Positions 25,524 through 35,291 are shown, counted from the stretch's first letter. The stretch is DNA of 64,000 nt from an uncultured Propionibacteriaceae bacterium (GCA_937965785.1 CALCKT010000051.1:27726-91725), one strand, 5' to 3'. The notes: generated from the letters alone by a model not told the origin. Numbers and translations are program-made.

Positions 25524-28500
25524 TCACTCACCGGTCTTCGGCAATCCGGGCCTGACGGGCACCGGCCTCGGGGAGACCGGCTGACTCGGAGACACCGATG
25601 GGCTCGGAGACGGCGGTCCCGAAGGAGACGGAGAGGGGCTCGGCGACACCACGGGAGGTGGAGGAGACACCGGGGTGCAGGCCTGCGCCGAGGACTGCTC
25701 CCCACCGTGGGTGAGGGTGGCCCGGTTCAACATTCCCGTCCCGTTCTCCCCCGCATCCAGTGTGCAGTCAGCGGCCGTCTTGGTGATTGCCGCGGACACC
25801 TTTGCACGAACCTCGATGACGAAGGTGTGAGAGGCACCTGCCTCAATGGCCTGGTTGGTTGCAAGGACCTTGTCCGTGACGCCGTCGAAACCGGCATTGG
25901 CCACCGGACCACCCTCGACCGAAACCAGCGAGACCTTCTCGATGGAAACCCCCTCCCCGGGCGCGGGGGTGTCGCTGAGGTCGTAGGAGCCCGCCCGGAT
26001 TCCGGTGTTGGTCACCGTGATCCTGTACGTGGTGGTTGCGTCCTGGCCTTCCTGCCGGGTGTCCTGGATCTCCTTGGTCACCTTCACCTCCGGGGGGTTG
26101 AGGAAGGTGTTGACGACCTTGATGCCGATCTCGGAGATCGTGTTCGGATCGTCGGTTTCAACCGGGATGGCGTTGGCCCAGTCACCCGGGGTCACCTCGT
26201 GACTAGTGGCTCCTCCGGTGTCCGTCTCCTCACCGAAGCAGCGCGCACCCAGCGGCAGCCTGGCCTCCGCCCCGGTGGCGTCGGTGACGGTGACGCTCTG
26301 CCCGCCCTTGAGCTTGACGGGACCACTGAACACGGTCGTCCCGGCCGCACCGTTGGCATCAGGCAACTGGCAGGTGACGGTGACGGTGAATTCCTTTTCC
26401 TTGGCGGCCTCCACCGCTGCCGCATCCCCGGCCAGTTCCTTGGTGACCTTGACCTTTCCGGCCGAGTAGTAGTTGGTGAGTGACGCCTTGACGCTCTGGC
26501 CCACCAATCCGTCAGCATCCCAACCGATGGTCACGGTGCTGGACGGGGGCTGTGCTTGCGGATCGGCATCTGCGGCGTCCGTCTCCGTGACCACGCAGAC
26601 GCTGCCGACCGGGATCCCGGTGATCGGGTCGCTGTCGGCCGAGGTGGCGCCGTCCCCGACTTTCACCTTGACGTCGGCTTTGTTCAGCACCTCCTTGCCG
26701 TCCAGGGTGCAGACCACGGAGAAGGTGAACTCGTCCCCGCCCGCGAAGGGAGCCACGCCCTGTCCTTCGAGTTGCTTGGTCACGGTGAGAGCACCACTGG
26801 CAACGTAGCCCGCATCGATGGTCGGATCATCGGTGTTTTCCGGCAGCACCACAGGAGCGCTCTGGCCGGTGGTGGTATCGGCATTCGAGTCGAGAGCGGT
26901 GTCGGATCCGGCTGTCTGCTGGGTGAAACCGTCTCCCGCCTTGCCGAAGGTGACGGTGTATCCGGCCGCGTCGGAGGCCCGCAGGTTCGGGAAGCCGTAG
27001 GCGCCCTGGGCGTCGGTTCTCGTGCTGAGCAGGACCGCGTTGCCCAGGTCGTCGGTTCCCTTCAGGCTGACCTCCACCCCGGCCACGGGCGGTTCGTCCG
27101 ATCCGTCGAACTGATCCTGGATTCCGTTGCGGTTGATGTCCAGCCAGGTGCGGTCGCCGATGCTGCTGCTGATGACCTGCTCCGTGCGGGCGATCGGACC
27201 GACGGGGAACTGGAAACCAGTTGCCCGGGCGAACGCCTTGTTGGTGTAGATGTCTCCCTCGGCGTTCCCGATCCCGACCATGGTGATGTCGAACTCGAGA
27301 ACCTCACCGGAACCGAATGAACCGGGTTGGATCACCCGCAGGGCAGTGACCTCGGAGGCCGCGGCCGGGCAGGTGCCCGTTCCGTAGACCGCATTCCCGC
27401 CCGCCGGGGAATCGCACCACGTGGTGCTTCCCGTCGCGGAATTGCTGGCGTCATCCGGGTCCTGGTTCACATCACCGGCCGAGGTGTAGAGAACCTTCGC
27501 AGCCGCTGTGCCCTTGGTGATGGCAGCCGACTGGAACTCGAAGGTTCCGGAGTACTTCGTCTCGGTCACACCCGTCAAACCGGTGGTGACGCCGTTGCGG
27601 GGCAGGACATCGATGACGTCCGGGTTCTTCACGCTGTCGGCCTCGGGGCTGGGCAGCGTGTTGGTCAGGCGCACCCGCCACTTGTTCGGCTCATTGGTGG
27701 TCTGGCCCGGGAGGTTCACCTGGGTCACGGGGGTCAGGGCCTTTTTCTGCAGCTTGATCCCGGCCAGATTCGCGGTGACGATCTCCGCATGATCGGTGCG
27801 CTGTTCCAAGGTGGAGGCGTCGTCCTCGGCCCAGACCACGACATCGTTGATGTACGTTCCGTTGACCGCGGCCGGGGAGATCTCGGTGGTGACGATGATG
27901 GGTTCCATGGCCTTGTTCACCTCGTGACCGGGGAACACCCATCGCAGGTAGGTCTCCCCCGCGTCACAGGCCGGGCGTTTGGCATCGGCAGGGGTGGAAC
28001 CCTCGGAGACCACGGCCGGACTGATCGAGGCGGAGGTGAAAGAAGCGGCGGTGGGGAGACAGTCCTCCACCCACACGTCCTTCAGGATGCCGGGAACCTG
28101 GGCCGGCGAGGTCAGGGAAGCAGCGAGCTGGAACTGGGCGATGTCGCCGCCGGTCACCTGCGGGGGAACCGAGCTGAAATCGCCGGAGGTTCCCTTGCGG
28201 ACCTGTTTGTCAACCCGGACCTGGGCGGCTGCCAGGATGAGACGATCCCCGTACTGGCCGGAGTGGTTCGCCGGATCGTAGCTGGAACGCCCCCACGCGG
28301 CACTGTGGTCCAAGAGTTCCTGCTTGGTCAGTTCCGCCATGTTGACCCGCTTCACACCACCCCAGTTCGGCAGGATGTCGCCGGTGGGGCGGCCGGAGTC
28401 GACCACCTCGTGGCTGATGGCCACGACCATCCGGACCCCGACGCCGACCGTCTCGTTGTTGGCGACGGGTTCGGGCAGCACCGTGTAGATGCGCACCCGG

Positions 28501-30380
28501 GAAACCGCGGAATAAACCCCCCGGGCCAGCAGATCCGGATCATTGCCCGGGACAGCGGCCGGATCGTCGTACCAAGGACCTTGGGCCTCGCCACATTCCG
28601 AGGCCTCACCATTGCCCCCGGGCGTCGCGGAGTACTGAACCTGGATGCTGGGTACCTGGGAGGATTCCGTCGCGTAGGTGGCGCTGCCGTTCACCAAGGC
28701 ATTGTTGTAGCCGGAAACCCACACAGGTGCGCCTGCGGAGGCAACCTTTTGGAAATGAGCGTTGGGGTCGGTGCTGGCCGGGACGTTCCTGGCCTCGAGT
28801 CGCAGACGTGAGCTGTCCCAGGAATCGCACATCAGGGCGCTGATCTTTCCGGGGAATCCGGGATTGCTCCCGACTATCTCGAGCTGGGACTGGATGTCCT
28901 GGGTGGGAGCAACGGTGATGCCCCCGGACATCCGGGTGGCGCCTCCCGCTGGTCCTTCACCCTGGGATGAATCCGATGGACTGAATTTTTGTGCGCTCAT
29001 GTTCCCCGGGCTTCCCGGAACACCTTCGAAGGACTTGGAGAAACCCGTCCCAAGGCTGACCTGGGGAGTGGTGCTGCGGTGATTGTTCCAGTCCTTCTCG
29101 TCCTGCGAGTCGTCACCGGGCGCAGCGCTGGTCTGAACATCCGCGGGGGTCAGGCCGGTTATGTTCAGGTTGGTGTAGGAGTTCTTGGTGGCAAGGGTCC
29201 AGGTGTTGTCCGCCTCCACACCGAAATCCTTGATGGTTGCCACGGGCGTGTAGACGATGAACGATGTGGAGACCGCGTAGGCCGTGTCCGATGGGATGGC
29301 GTTCCCGGCTGGCCTGAGTGTCTGTCTCGGGTAGGTCCACAGGGTCATGTCGGCATTCTTGACCGTGAACTTGGCGGGTTGTCCCGGGCCGTCCTGGGTG
29401 ATTTCAACCTTTCCCGAGTCCCTCACCGAATTCAACGGGGTTCCACCGCTCACACCGATCTTCGGGCCGGGCGCGCTGTAGAAGTAGTCGTACGGGTAGA
29501 CGCGGCTGCCGTACTTCGCCAGGTCCGCCTTGATGGCTGCGATCTTTCCTGCGTCCAACCCGGGATACATCGCCTCGGGAGTCACGTCGTCGGTCCACGT
29601 GATGTCCCCTGTCGCGGGCATGGCTCCCTTCCCACCGGCAGGAGCGCCGATGAGCGCGGTGTAGGCGGTCATCTTGCAGGTCACGGACTTGTCCCATGGA
29701 CAGGCGGTGTTGGTGGGGCCATACACGTAACCCTGGTTCCGCGTGGGCGAAATGCTGTTCTTGGAGATGTCCCACTTCAACCGGGAGGAGGCGGTAACGG
29801 TGGCCACCGTGGGACTGGAGACCGTGGTCGCGCCATCCGCGGCGAGCTCGGCCGAGGCCAGCGGTAGGGCGGTTCCGTTGGGCACGAGATTGCTCACCTT
29901 GGCCGTGAAATCGAAGAAATCAGAGCTGGCAGCAGGCTTGCTCCCGAGATTGCAGACGAGGCTCTGCTCAGGCATGGAATCCAAGGAGTTCGCCGACAAC
30001 GGGAGCTGGGGCGTGGGCAGTTTCTCCGGGGTCAGGGCCGATCCCGGACCCGTGCAGAATCCGGGTAGCTCCTCCATGTAGATTCCCTTGGGGAAACCGA
30101 TCTTGACGGTGGTGTTGTCCCCGGCATCCAGGTTCACCCCGTATTGGACCCTGTAGGTGATGCTGTCGTTGACCCGGACAATTCCGTTGGTTGCGCTGGA
30201 GTCGTTTCCCGCCGAGTCGTCGGCATCGAATGACGAGGTGCCGTCGCTCTTGACCGTGACATCGATGCTCAGTTGTGGGGCGGCGTGTGCGGTCACGGGG
30301 GACATCGCCCCGAGCAGGGCACCAATCCCCAGAATGGTGAGGGCACGTGTTCTCCACCTGCCAGCCGTCTTCAGAGCCAT
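25524..30380 (-). CDS. Large secreted surface protein with SdrD-B-like and DUF5979-like repeats, ending at LPKTGE without an anchor
   Basis: A 1618-aa secreted protein. A signal peptide covers about 1-34 (ALTILGIGALLGAMSPVTAHA), and GGGGGAAGAA lies just before the ATG. A long DUF11/adhesin-like region follows (NGIVRVNDSITYRVQYGVN near 50). Next come an SdrD-B-like domain near 1070-1185 (IGDRTWLDINRNGIQDQFDG) and two DUF5979-like domains near 1190-1300 and 1305-1425 (LTVTKQLEGQG, KVKVTKELAG). A DUF11-like domain (VKVTKEIQDTRQEG) and a Pro/Ser linker (about 1568-1610) complete it. The last six residues are LPKTGE, followed at once by TGA. The hydrophobic helix and basic tail needed for sortase sorting are absent, so the product would be released rather than wall-anchored unless the stop is an error. 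Domain names are by eye. Confidence 0.88.
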   Translation of the reverse strand: MALKTAGRWRTRALTILGIGALLGAMSPVTAHAAPQLSIDVTVKSDGTSSFDADDSAGNDSSATNGIVRVNDSITYRVQYGVNLDAGDNTTVKIGFPKGIYMEELPGFCTGPGSALTPEKLPTPQLPLSANSLDSMPEQSLVCNLGSKPAASSDFFDFTAKVSNLVPNGTALPLASAELAADGATTVSSPTVATVTASSRLKWDISKNSISPTRNQGYVYGPTNTACPWDKSVTCKMTAYTALIGAPAGGKGAMPATGDITWTDDVTPEAMYPGLDAGKIAAIKADLAKYGSRVYPYDYFYSAPGPKIGVSGGTPLNSVRDSGKVEITQDGPGQPAKFTVKNADMTLWTYPRQTLRPAGNAIPSDTAYAVSTSFIVYTPVATIKDFGVEADNTWTLATKNSYTNLNITGLTPADVQTSAAPGDDSQDEKDWNNHRSTTPQVSLGTGFSKSFEGVPGSPGNMSAQKFSPSDSSQGEGPAGGATRMSGGITVAPTQDIQSQLEIVGSNPGFPGKISALMCDSWDSSRLRLEARNVPASTDPNAHFQKVASAGAPVWVSGYNNALVNGSATYATESSQVPSIQVQYSATPGGNGEASECGEAQGPWYDDPAAVPGNDPDLLARGVYSAVSRVRIYTVLPEPVANNETVGVGVRMVVAISHEVVDSGRPTGDILPNWGGVKRVNMAELTKQELLDHSAAWGRSSYDPANHSGQYGDRLILAAAQVRVDKQVRKGTSGDFSSVPPQVTGGDIAQFQLAASLTSPAQVPGILKDVWVEDCLPTAASFTSASISPAVVSEGSTPADAKRPACDAGETYLRWVFPGHEVNKAMEPIIVTTEISPAAVNGTYINDVVVWAEDDASTLEQRTDHAEIVTANLAGIKLQKKALTPVTQVNLPGQTTNEPNKWRVRLTNTLPSPEADSVKNPDVIDVLPRNGVTTGLTGVTETKYSGTFEFQSAAITKGTAAAKVLYTSAGDVNQDPDDASNSATGSTTWCDSPAGGNAVYGTGTCPAAASEVTALRVIQPGSFGSGEVLEFDITMVGIGNAEGDIYTNKAFARATGFQFPVGPIARTEQVISSSIGDRTWLDINRNGIQDQFDGSDEPPVAGVEVSLKGTDDLGNAVLLSTRTDAQGAYGFPNLRASDAAGYTVTFGKAGDGFTQQTAGSDTALDSNADTTTGQSAPVVLPENTDDPTIDAGYVASGALTVTKQLEGQGVAPFAGGDEFTFSVVCTLDGKEVLNKADVKVKVGDGATSADSDPITGIPVGSVCVVTETDAADADPQAQPPSSTVTIGWDADGLVGQSVKASLTNYYSAGKVKVTKELAGDAAAVEAAKEKEFTVTVTCQLPDANGAAGTTVFSGPVKLKGGQSVTVTDATGAEARLPLGARCFGEETDTGGATSHEVTPGDWANAIPVETDDPNTISEIGIKVVNTFLNPPEVKVTKEIQDTRQEGQDATTTYRITVTNTGIRAGSYDLSDTPAPGEGVSIEKVSLVSVEGGPVANAGFDGVTDKVLATNQAIEAGASHTFVIEVRAKVSAAITKTAADCTLDAGENGTGMLNRATLTHGGEQSSAQACTPVSPPPPVVSPSPSPSPSGPPSPSPSVSPSQPVSPRPVPVRPGLPKTGE

Positions 30381-30446
30381 TTCTTCCCCCTTGGGCGCAT
30401 CGACTAGACACCTGTCGCCGGGAACCGGCGAAAATCAGGCAGCTGC

Positions 30447-30476
30447 ATCATAACCGCAAACATCGTTCGACACTAA
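30447..30476 (-). promoter_or_regulatory. Predicted promoter of the large surface protein
   Basis: On the minus strand a -10 box TATGAT (30452-30447) stands 18 nt from TTAGTG (30476-30471). This gives a 5' leader of about 60 nt before the ATG at 30380. The surrounding sequence is locally AT-rich. Confidence 0.4.
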
Positions 30477-30575
30477 CCAAAAGGTTGGGGAAACCAGATT
30501 CCATGCGGTGAATCGCGTTCAGGGACGTTCCCCGATCCCATCCGTCCGGGGAATACGAACCGCTTCCCTGCGAGG

Positions 30576-30850
30576 TCAGCCCCAAAGCCGGAAGACCTCC
30601 CGGATCTCGGTGGCGCCGTCGACCTATTCAAGAGTCCTGTCGATGGTCTCATCCATCTTGAGGGCGGCCTGAATGCTCGGCGCGGCGTTTCCCCCGGGGA
30701 CGTCTTCTCCGCCGAATCGTGGGGCGGGGCGAGTTCGATGGTTCCGGTCGGTTTATCGAGGATCAAGGTGGTGGAACCGAGGATTGTCCAGCACAGTTCG
30801 GAGGAGCACAGATGCCTATCCGCCGCCGCCTCGGCCCGGGCGTGGGCATG
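30576..30850 (-). pseudogene. Remnant of an unidentified gene
   Basis: Within the 514-nt gap between the surface-protein start and the ABC ATPase stop, the minus strand holds protein-like sequence that is broken twice. One frame reads AHARAEAADRHL to CSSELCWTILGSTTLILDKP to PPHDSAEK. It then needs a 1-nt shift at a C/G run near 30690 to continue as NAAPSIQAALKMDETIDRTLE. An in-frame TAG interrupts it before VDGATEIREVFRLWG and the TGA at 30576. I do not recognise the family. The rest of the gap holds the promoter at 30447-30476 and the terminator at 30853-30888. Confidence 0.35.
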
Positions 30851-30852
30851 AA

Positions 30853-30888
30853 AATCACCCGTCCGCAGGTTCCTGCGGACGGGTGATT
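30853..30888 (-). terminator. Rho-independent terminator of the sugar importer operon
   Basis: A perfect 17-bp palindromic stem AATCACCCGTCCGCAGG and its complement, with a minimal loop, 7 nt after the sugC stop. On the minus strand it ends in GATTTTC. Confidence 0.85.
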
Positions 30889-30894
30889 GCTGCT

Positions 30895-32169
30895 CTACCG
30901 CGATTCGCCCCTCCGGGGTTTGGCCGATTCGCTCTCCTGGAGCTTGGCCCGCTCCAAGGCGCGTTTCCTGGCCGTTTCGGAACGCTCGGCGATGCGCTGG
31001 GCGTTCTGCTCGTTCCGGGTCAGGTTGCGGCCGGATTCGGGGTCGAAGACCATCATGTTCTCCGGCATGAAGTAGAGCCTGGCCTCCTCACCCTCCAGGA
31101 TCTGGGACCTGGGGTCGAGGTTGACGATGAACTGGGTGCGCATGCCCTCGCCGTCGAGGTCCCGGTCCAGTTCCTCCAGTGTGCTCTGCACCGAGGGATC
31201 GGACTGGAACGGGATGTAGGCGTACTGCTCATTGCCGAGCCATTCGGTGACGTCGGCCACCGAGCTGAAGACCACCGCCCCTGCGGGGGGAGTTGCCACG
31301 TCGGCGTCCTTGATGTGTTCGGGACGCAACCCGACGATGACGACCTTCTTGCCGGCCAGGTCCTCGCGGGCGCTCTCCGGGATGGGGACGGTGGCCATGG
31401 GAAGTTCCAGGTGACCCTCCCGAACCGTGGCGGGCAGGAAGTTCATCGGCGGCGACCCGATGAAACCCGCGACGAACAGGTTCACCGGTTCCTCGTACAG
31501 TTCCCTCGGGGAGGCGCACTGCTGCAGCACCCCGCGTTTCAGCACCGCGACCCTGTCCCCCAGGGTCATGGCCTCGGTCTGGTCGTGGGTGACGTAGATG
31601 GTGGTGATGCCCAGCCGGCGCTGCAGGCGGGAGATCTCCGTGCGCATCTGGCCACGCAGCTTGGCGTCGAGGTTGCTCAACGGCTCGTCGAAGAGGAACG
31701 CATCGGCCTCCCGGACGATCGCACGTCCCATCGCGACGCGCTGCCGCTGGCCACCGGACAGGTTGGCGGGTTTGCGTTCCAGGTGTTCTGTCAGTTCCAG
31801 CATCTCGGCCGCTTGATCCACCCGGTTCCGGATCTCCTGTTCCGGGAGTTTGTTGCGGTTGAGGCGCAGCGGGAAGGCGATGTTCTCCCGGACCGTCAGG
31901 TGCGGGTACAGGGCGTAGTTCTGGAAGACCATGGCCAGGTTGCGGTCCTTGGGGGCCAGATCGTTCACGGGTTTCCCGTCGATCAAAAGCTCCCCGGAGG
32001 TGATGTCCTCCAGTCCGACGACCATGCGCAGGGTCGTCGACTTGCCGCAGCCGGACGGGCCGACGAAGATCATGAACTCGCCGTCTGCAATGTCCAGGTT
32101 GACGTCGTTGACGGCCTTGAAACCGTCTCCGTACTCCTTGACGATGTTCTTGAGGGTGATTTGGGCCAT
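30895..32169 (-). CDS. sugC: Sugar ABC transporter ATP-binding protein (SugC/UgpC/MsmK type)
   Basis: A 424-aa ATPase powering the neighbouring permeases. Walker A is GPSGCGKST (about 38-46), the signature is LSGGQRQRVAMGRA, Walker B is AFLFDEPLSNLDAKLR, and the switch His is in YVTHDQTEAMTLGDR. The C-terminal 170 residues form the OB-fold regulatory region typical of sugar importers (GSPPMNFLPATV, then VIVGLRPEH). Last gene of the operon, 22 nt behind sugB, followed by a clear terminator. Such ATPases can serve several importers, so it might also power the alpha-galactoside system, whose operon lacks an ATPase. Confidence 0.93.
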   Translation of the reverse strand: MAQITLKNIVKEYGDGFKAVNDVNLDIADGEFMIFVGPSGCGKSTTLRMVVGLEDITSGELLIDGKPVNDLAPKDRNLAMVFQNYALYPHLTVRENIAFPLRLNRNKLPEQEIRNRVDQAAEMLELTEHLERKPANLSGGQRQRVAMGRAIVREADAFLFDEPLSNLDAKLRGQMRTEISRLQRRLGITTIYVTHDQTEAMTLGDRVAVLKRGVLQQCASPRELYEEPVNLFVAGFIGSPPMNFLPATVREGHLELPMATVPIPESAREDLAGKKVVIVGLRPEHIKDADVATPPAGAVVFSSVADVTEWLGNEQYAYIPFQSDPSVQSTLEELDRDLDGEGMRTQFIVNLDPRSQILEGEEARLYFMPENMMVFDPESGRNLTRNEQNAQRIAERSETARKRALERAKLQESESAKPRRGESR

Positions 32170-32191
32170 AACTTTCTGCTCCTTGTCGAGG

Positions 32192-33034
32192 TCAGCCCTT
32201 GACTGCGCCAGAGGTGAGGCCGGAGACGATCCGGCGCTGGAAGATGAGAACGAGCACGACCACGGGCACCGTCACGACGACGCCCGCGGCGCAGATGGCG
32301 CCGGTGGGTGACTCGAACTGGCTGGCGCCGGTGAAGAAGGCCAGCGCCGCCGGAACGGTGCGTGCCTTGTCGCTGGTGAGCGAGATCGCGAAGACGAAGT
32401 CATTCCAGGCCGTGAAGAACACGATGATCGCGGTGGTGAACACCCCGGGTGCCGCCAGGGGCACGATCACCTTGCGGAACGCCTCCCAGCTGCTCGCACC
32501 GTCAACCTGGGCGGCCTGTTCCATCTCCCAGGGAATCTGCTGGAAGAAAGCGGAAAGGGTCCAGATCGACAGCGGCAGCGTCAACACCAGGTAGGGCAGG
32601 ATCAATCCCGGGATGGTGTCGAACAGGTGGATCTGACGCCACAGGTCGAACAGCGGGGTGACCAGCGAGATCACGGGGAAGAACGAAACCGTGAGCGCGG
32701 TGCCGAGGATGAGCCGCTTGCCCGGGAAATCGAGCCTGGCGATGGCGTAGGCGCAGAAGGTGGCCAGGATCACGGCGATGAGCGTCGCCACGAGAGTCAC
32801 CAGAATCGAGTTGAGCAGGGCGGGAAGGAACAGGTCCTTCGCACCCCCGGTGAAGATCAGCTCGTAGTTCTCGAAGGTGGGGTGCACAGCCCAGAAATTG
32901 CCGTCGGCGCGGTCCGCGCTCGGTTTGAGCGACAGGTTGACGATCCAGATCAGCGGGATGATCGTGTAGACGATGATCGCGATGGTTGCGATGAGCTGCC
33001 AGAACTTCTGGCCAGCGGTGAGTTCACGAGTCAT
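32192..33034 (-). CDS. sugB: Carbohydrate ABC transporter permease (SugB type)
   Basis: A 280-aa MalG-type inner-membrane permease with six predicted helices. The EAA loop that docks the ATPase is EQAAQVDGASSWEAFRKVIVPLAAPG. The start ATG at 33034 is 6 nt after the sugA stop. It forms a heterodimer with sugA. The order binding protein-sugA-sugB-sugC matches the mycobacterial trehalose recycling importer. Confidence 0.92.
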   Translation of the reverse strand: MTRELTAGQKFWQLIATIAIIVYTIIPLIWIVNLSLKPSADRADGNFWAVHPTFENYELIFTGGAKDLFLPALLNSILVTLVATLIAVILATFCAYAIARLDFPGKRLILGTALTVSFFPVISLVTPLFDLWRQIHLFDTIPGLILPYLVLTLPLSIWTLSAFFQQIPWEMEQAAQVDGASSWEAFRKVIVPLAAPGVFTTAIIVFFTAWNDFVFAISLTSDKARTVPAALAFFTGASQFESPTGAICAAGVVVTVPVVVLVLIFQRRIVSGLTSGAVKG

Positions 33035-33040
33035 CTCCGC

Positions 33041-33967
33041 TCACCTCCTTCCCTTGGCGAGGTCCACGCGGAAGCCCTTGACGAAGATCACTGCGATGAT
33101 GACCACGCACAGGAACAGCAACACCGAGACAGCTGAGCCGAGGCCCACCTCCGTGCGCGAGATGGTCTGGTTGTAGGCGACCAGGGACAGTGAGGCCGTG
33201 TCGTGGCTGCCCGCGGTCATGATGAAGATGTTGTCGAAAATGCGGAAGGCATCGAGGGTGCGGAACAGCAGCGCAACCATGATCGCCGACTTCATGTTGG
33301 GCAGCACGACGCGCCGCATCCGTTCGCCCCACGTGGCGCCGTCGACGATCGCGGCCTCCTCCATGGCCGAGTCGATCTGGGTCAGGCCCGCCAGCAGCAG
33401 CAGCGACATGAAGGGTGTGGTCTTCCAGATCTCGGAAACGCAGATCGGGACCATGGAGGTCCAGAACCCGCCGAACCAGTTGAAGTCCTTGGGGAAGACC
33501 CCGAAGCTCAGGCTGTGCAGCAGGGGATCGACGAATCCGGTGTCGGTGGCGAGAGCGTAGAACCAGGAGAACGCCGAGACCACGGTGATGATCGAGTACG
33601 GGATCAGCACGATGGTGCGCAGCAATCCGCGGCCGAGGATGATCTTGGCCATCGCCAGGGCGATCAGGAACCCGAGGACGAGTTCGACCACCACCGTGAC
33701 GACGGTGATGAACACCGTGGTCCCGAAGGCCTGCCACCAGAGCGGGTCGCGCAGGATGATCAGATAGTTCCCCAGGAACACGAATTTCTGCGCCCCGGGA
33801 TCGGTGAGCCGGTACTTGAACAGGGAGCTGTAGACGGCCTGGAGGATCGGGTAGAAGGTCACCAGGACCATGATCACGAAGGCCGGGCCGGCGAGTTTCC
33901 AACCGAGCCTGCGTTCCTCCCTGGCGCGATCCGATATGCGTGACTTGCCGGAACTGGACTTGCTCAC
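33041..33967 (-). CDS. sugA: Sugar ABC transporter permease (SugA type)
   Basis: A 308-aa MalF-type permease. It has a basic N-terminal tail (KSSSGKSRISDRAREERR), six helices, and the EAA loop EEAAIVDGATWGERMRRVVLPN. The GTG start overlaps the binding-protein stop (GTGA), implying coupled translation. Confidence 0.92.
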   Translation of the reverse strand: MSKSSSGKSRISDRAREERRLGWKLAGPAFVIMVLVTFYPILQAVYSSLFKYRLTDPGAQKFVFLGNYLIILRDPLWWQAFGTTVFITVVTVVVELVLGFLIALAMAKIILGRGLLRTIVLIPYSIITVVSAFSWFYALATDTGFVDPLLHSLSFGVFPKDFNWFGGFWTSMVPICVSEIWKTTPFMSLLLLAGLTQIDSAMEEAAIVDGATWGERMRRVVLPNMKSAIMVALLFRTLDAFRIFDNIFIMTAGSHDTASLSLVAYNQTISRTEVGLGSAVSVLLFLCVVIIAVIFVKGFRVDLAKGRR

Positions 33968-35265
33968 AGTAACGCCTCCCCCTTGAGAACCTTCAAGATC
34001 AGTTCGGTGGACTGTTTCGGTGTGGTCGCCGGATCCACCGAGTCGGGCGGCGACCAGGTGCGCTGGATCGCCGTCGACAGATCCCCGTAGTAGGCGGTTC
34101 GGGGCCGCTGGACCGCGGCGTCGAGCGACTCCCTGATGGCGTCGGCCATCGGGAACTTCTCACGGATCTCGGCATCATCGAAGACCGCCGCCCTGGAGGC
34201 CGGGTTACCGGTGCCCAGCATGTAGTCCTTCTGGTGCTGCTCGCTGGTGATGCACTTGATCGCCTTCCAGGCGAGATCCTGCTTCTGGGAGGCCGAGTTC
34301 ACCCCGAGCTCGATCCCACCGAACGGCGGTGCGGATTCCTTGTCCGCGTCCACCCGGGGATAGGTGGTCCAGGCGACGTCGTCGATGAAGGAAACCCCGT
34401 TGGCCTTCATGGCAGCGTATACGTAGGGCCAGTTCAGCATGAATCCCGAGCTGTCCTCGGCCTGGAACATGTTGAGCGACATGGTCTCGTCCATCGACGA
34501 CATCGCAGGTCCGACGACCCCGGAGTGGGAGAGTTTCGAGATCAGGGCCGCGGCCCGCTGGCCGGCCGGGGTGTCGAGTCCCAGTTCGGTGTCCTCGGCG
34601 GTGGCGCCCTCGTTCTCGACGATCTTCCCACCGGCTCCCGAAACCAGCGCGTTGATGAGGACGGTGTATCCCTCGTAGCGCTTGCCCTGCACCGCGATGT
34701 CCTTGCCGGTTGCCTTGGCGGCCTCCATCAGCTGGTCGAAGGTGACGGGCCGGGTCATGTCGAGTCCGGCCTGTTGGGCCACTGACTTTCGGTACCACAG
34801 CAGCTGGGTGTTGGCCCAGAATGGTGCCGCCACCAGCTTGCCCTTCCAGTTGGATGCGTCCAACGAGCCCTTCACCCGGTCCGCGGTGAAGTCCTGTTTG
34901 TACTGTTCGGGGACATCCACCAAGTAGTTGGCCTCGGCGAATTCCGGTACGACCACAGGATCCAGGCTCATGATGTCGACCCCGGAGTCGTGGGCCGCCA
35001 GGCGCCGGATGAGCTGTTGCCGCTGGTCCGAGGCATCGTTTGGTAGTTGCTCCACCCTGATGGTGTATTCGCCGCCGGAAGCCGCACTGCACTCGGCCGC
35101 CAGCTGCGCCTGCCCGCCCCCGGTCGCGGAGGCCCCACCGCCGTCAGGGTTTATGAACCATGTCAGCGTCGTACCTCCCCCCGATCCTGACGAGCACGCC
35201 GCCAAACCCGGAGCAATCAGAGCGGCGGTCGCCAGAAACGCGACTGCCCTGGTTTTGAACCTCAT
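33964..35265 (-). CDS. lpqY: Sugar-binding lipoprotein (LpqY-like)
   Basis: A 433-aa family 1 solute-binding protein with a lipoprotein signal (lipobox GLAAC, Cys24) and mature sequence TWFINPDGGGAS, LIRRLAAHDSGVDIMSLDPV and WKGKLVAAPFWANTQLLWYR, resembling mycobacterial LpqY, the trehalose receptor. The start ATG at 35265 has GAGGAGA upstream; the open frame runs to 35322 without signal features. It heads the operon lpqY-sugA-sugB-sugC. Trehalose or another oligosaccharide is the likely ligand, by homology only. Confidence 0.87.
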   Translation of the reverse strand: MRFKTRAVAFLATAALIAPGLAACSSGSGGGTTLTWFINPDGGGASATGGGQAQLAAECSAASGGEYTIRVEQLPNDASDQRQQLIRRLAAHDSGVDIMSLDPVVVPEFAEANYLVDVPEQYKQDFTADRVKGSLDASNWKGKLVAAPFWANTQLLWYRKSVAQQAGLDMTRPVTFDQLMEAAKATGKDIAVQGKRYEGYTVLINALVSGAGGKIVENEGATAEDTELGLDTPAGQRAAALISKLSHSGVVGPAMSSMDETMSLNMFQAEDSSGFMLNWPYVYAAMKANGVSFIDDVAWTTYPRVDADKESAPPFGGIELGVNSASQKQDLAWKAIKCITSEQHQKDYMLGTGNPASRAAVFDDAEIREKFPMADAIRESLDAAVQRPRTAYYGDLSTAIQRTWSPPDSVDPATTPKQSTELILKVLKGEALL

Positions 35266-35277
35266 CGTTCTCCTCAC

Positions 35278-35291
35278 GAACTGCAAAGTTC
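35278..35291. promoter_or_regulatory. Inverted repeat in the lpqY leader
   Basis: GAACT-GCAA-AGTTC, a perfect 5-bp inverted repeat just upstream of the lpqY ribosome-binding site. It could be an operator for a sugar-responsive repressor not encoded here. It is short, so chance is possible. Confidence 0.3.
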
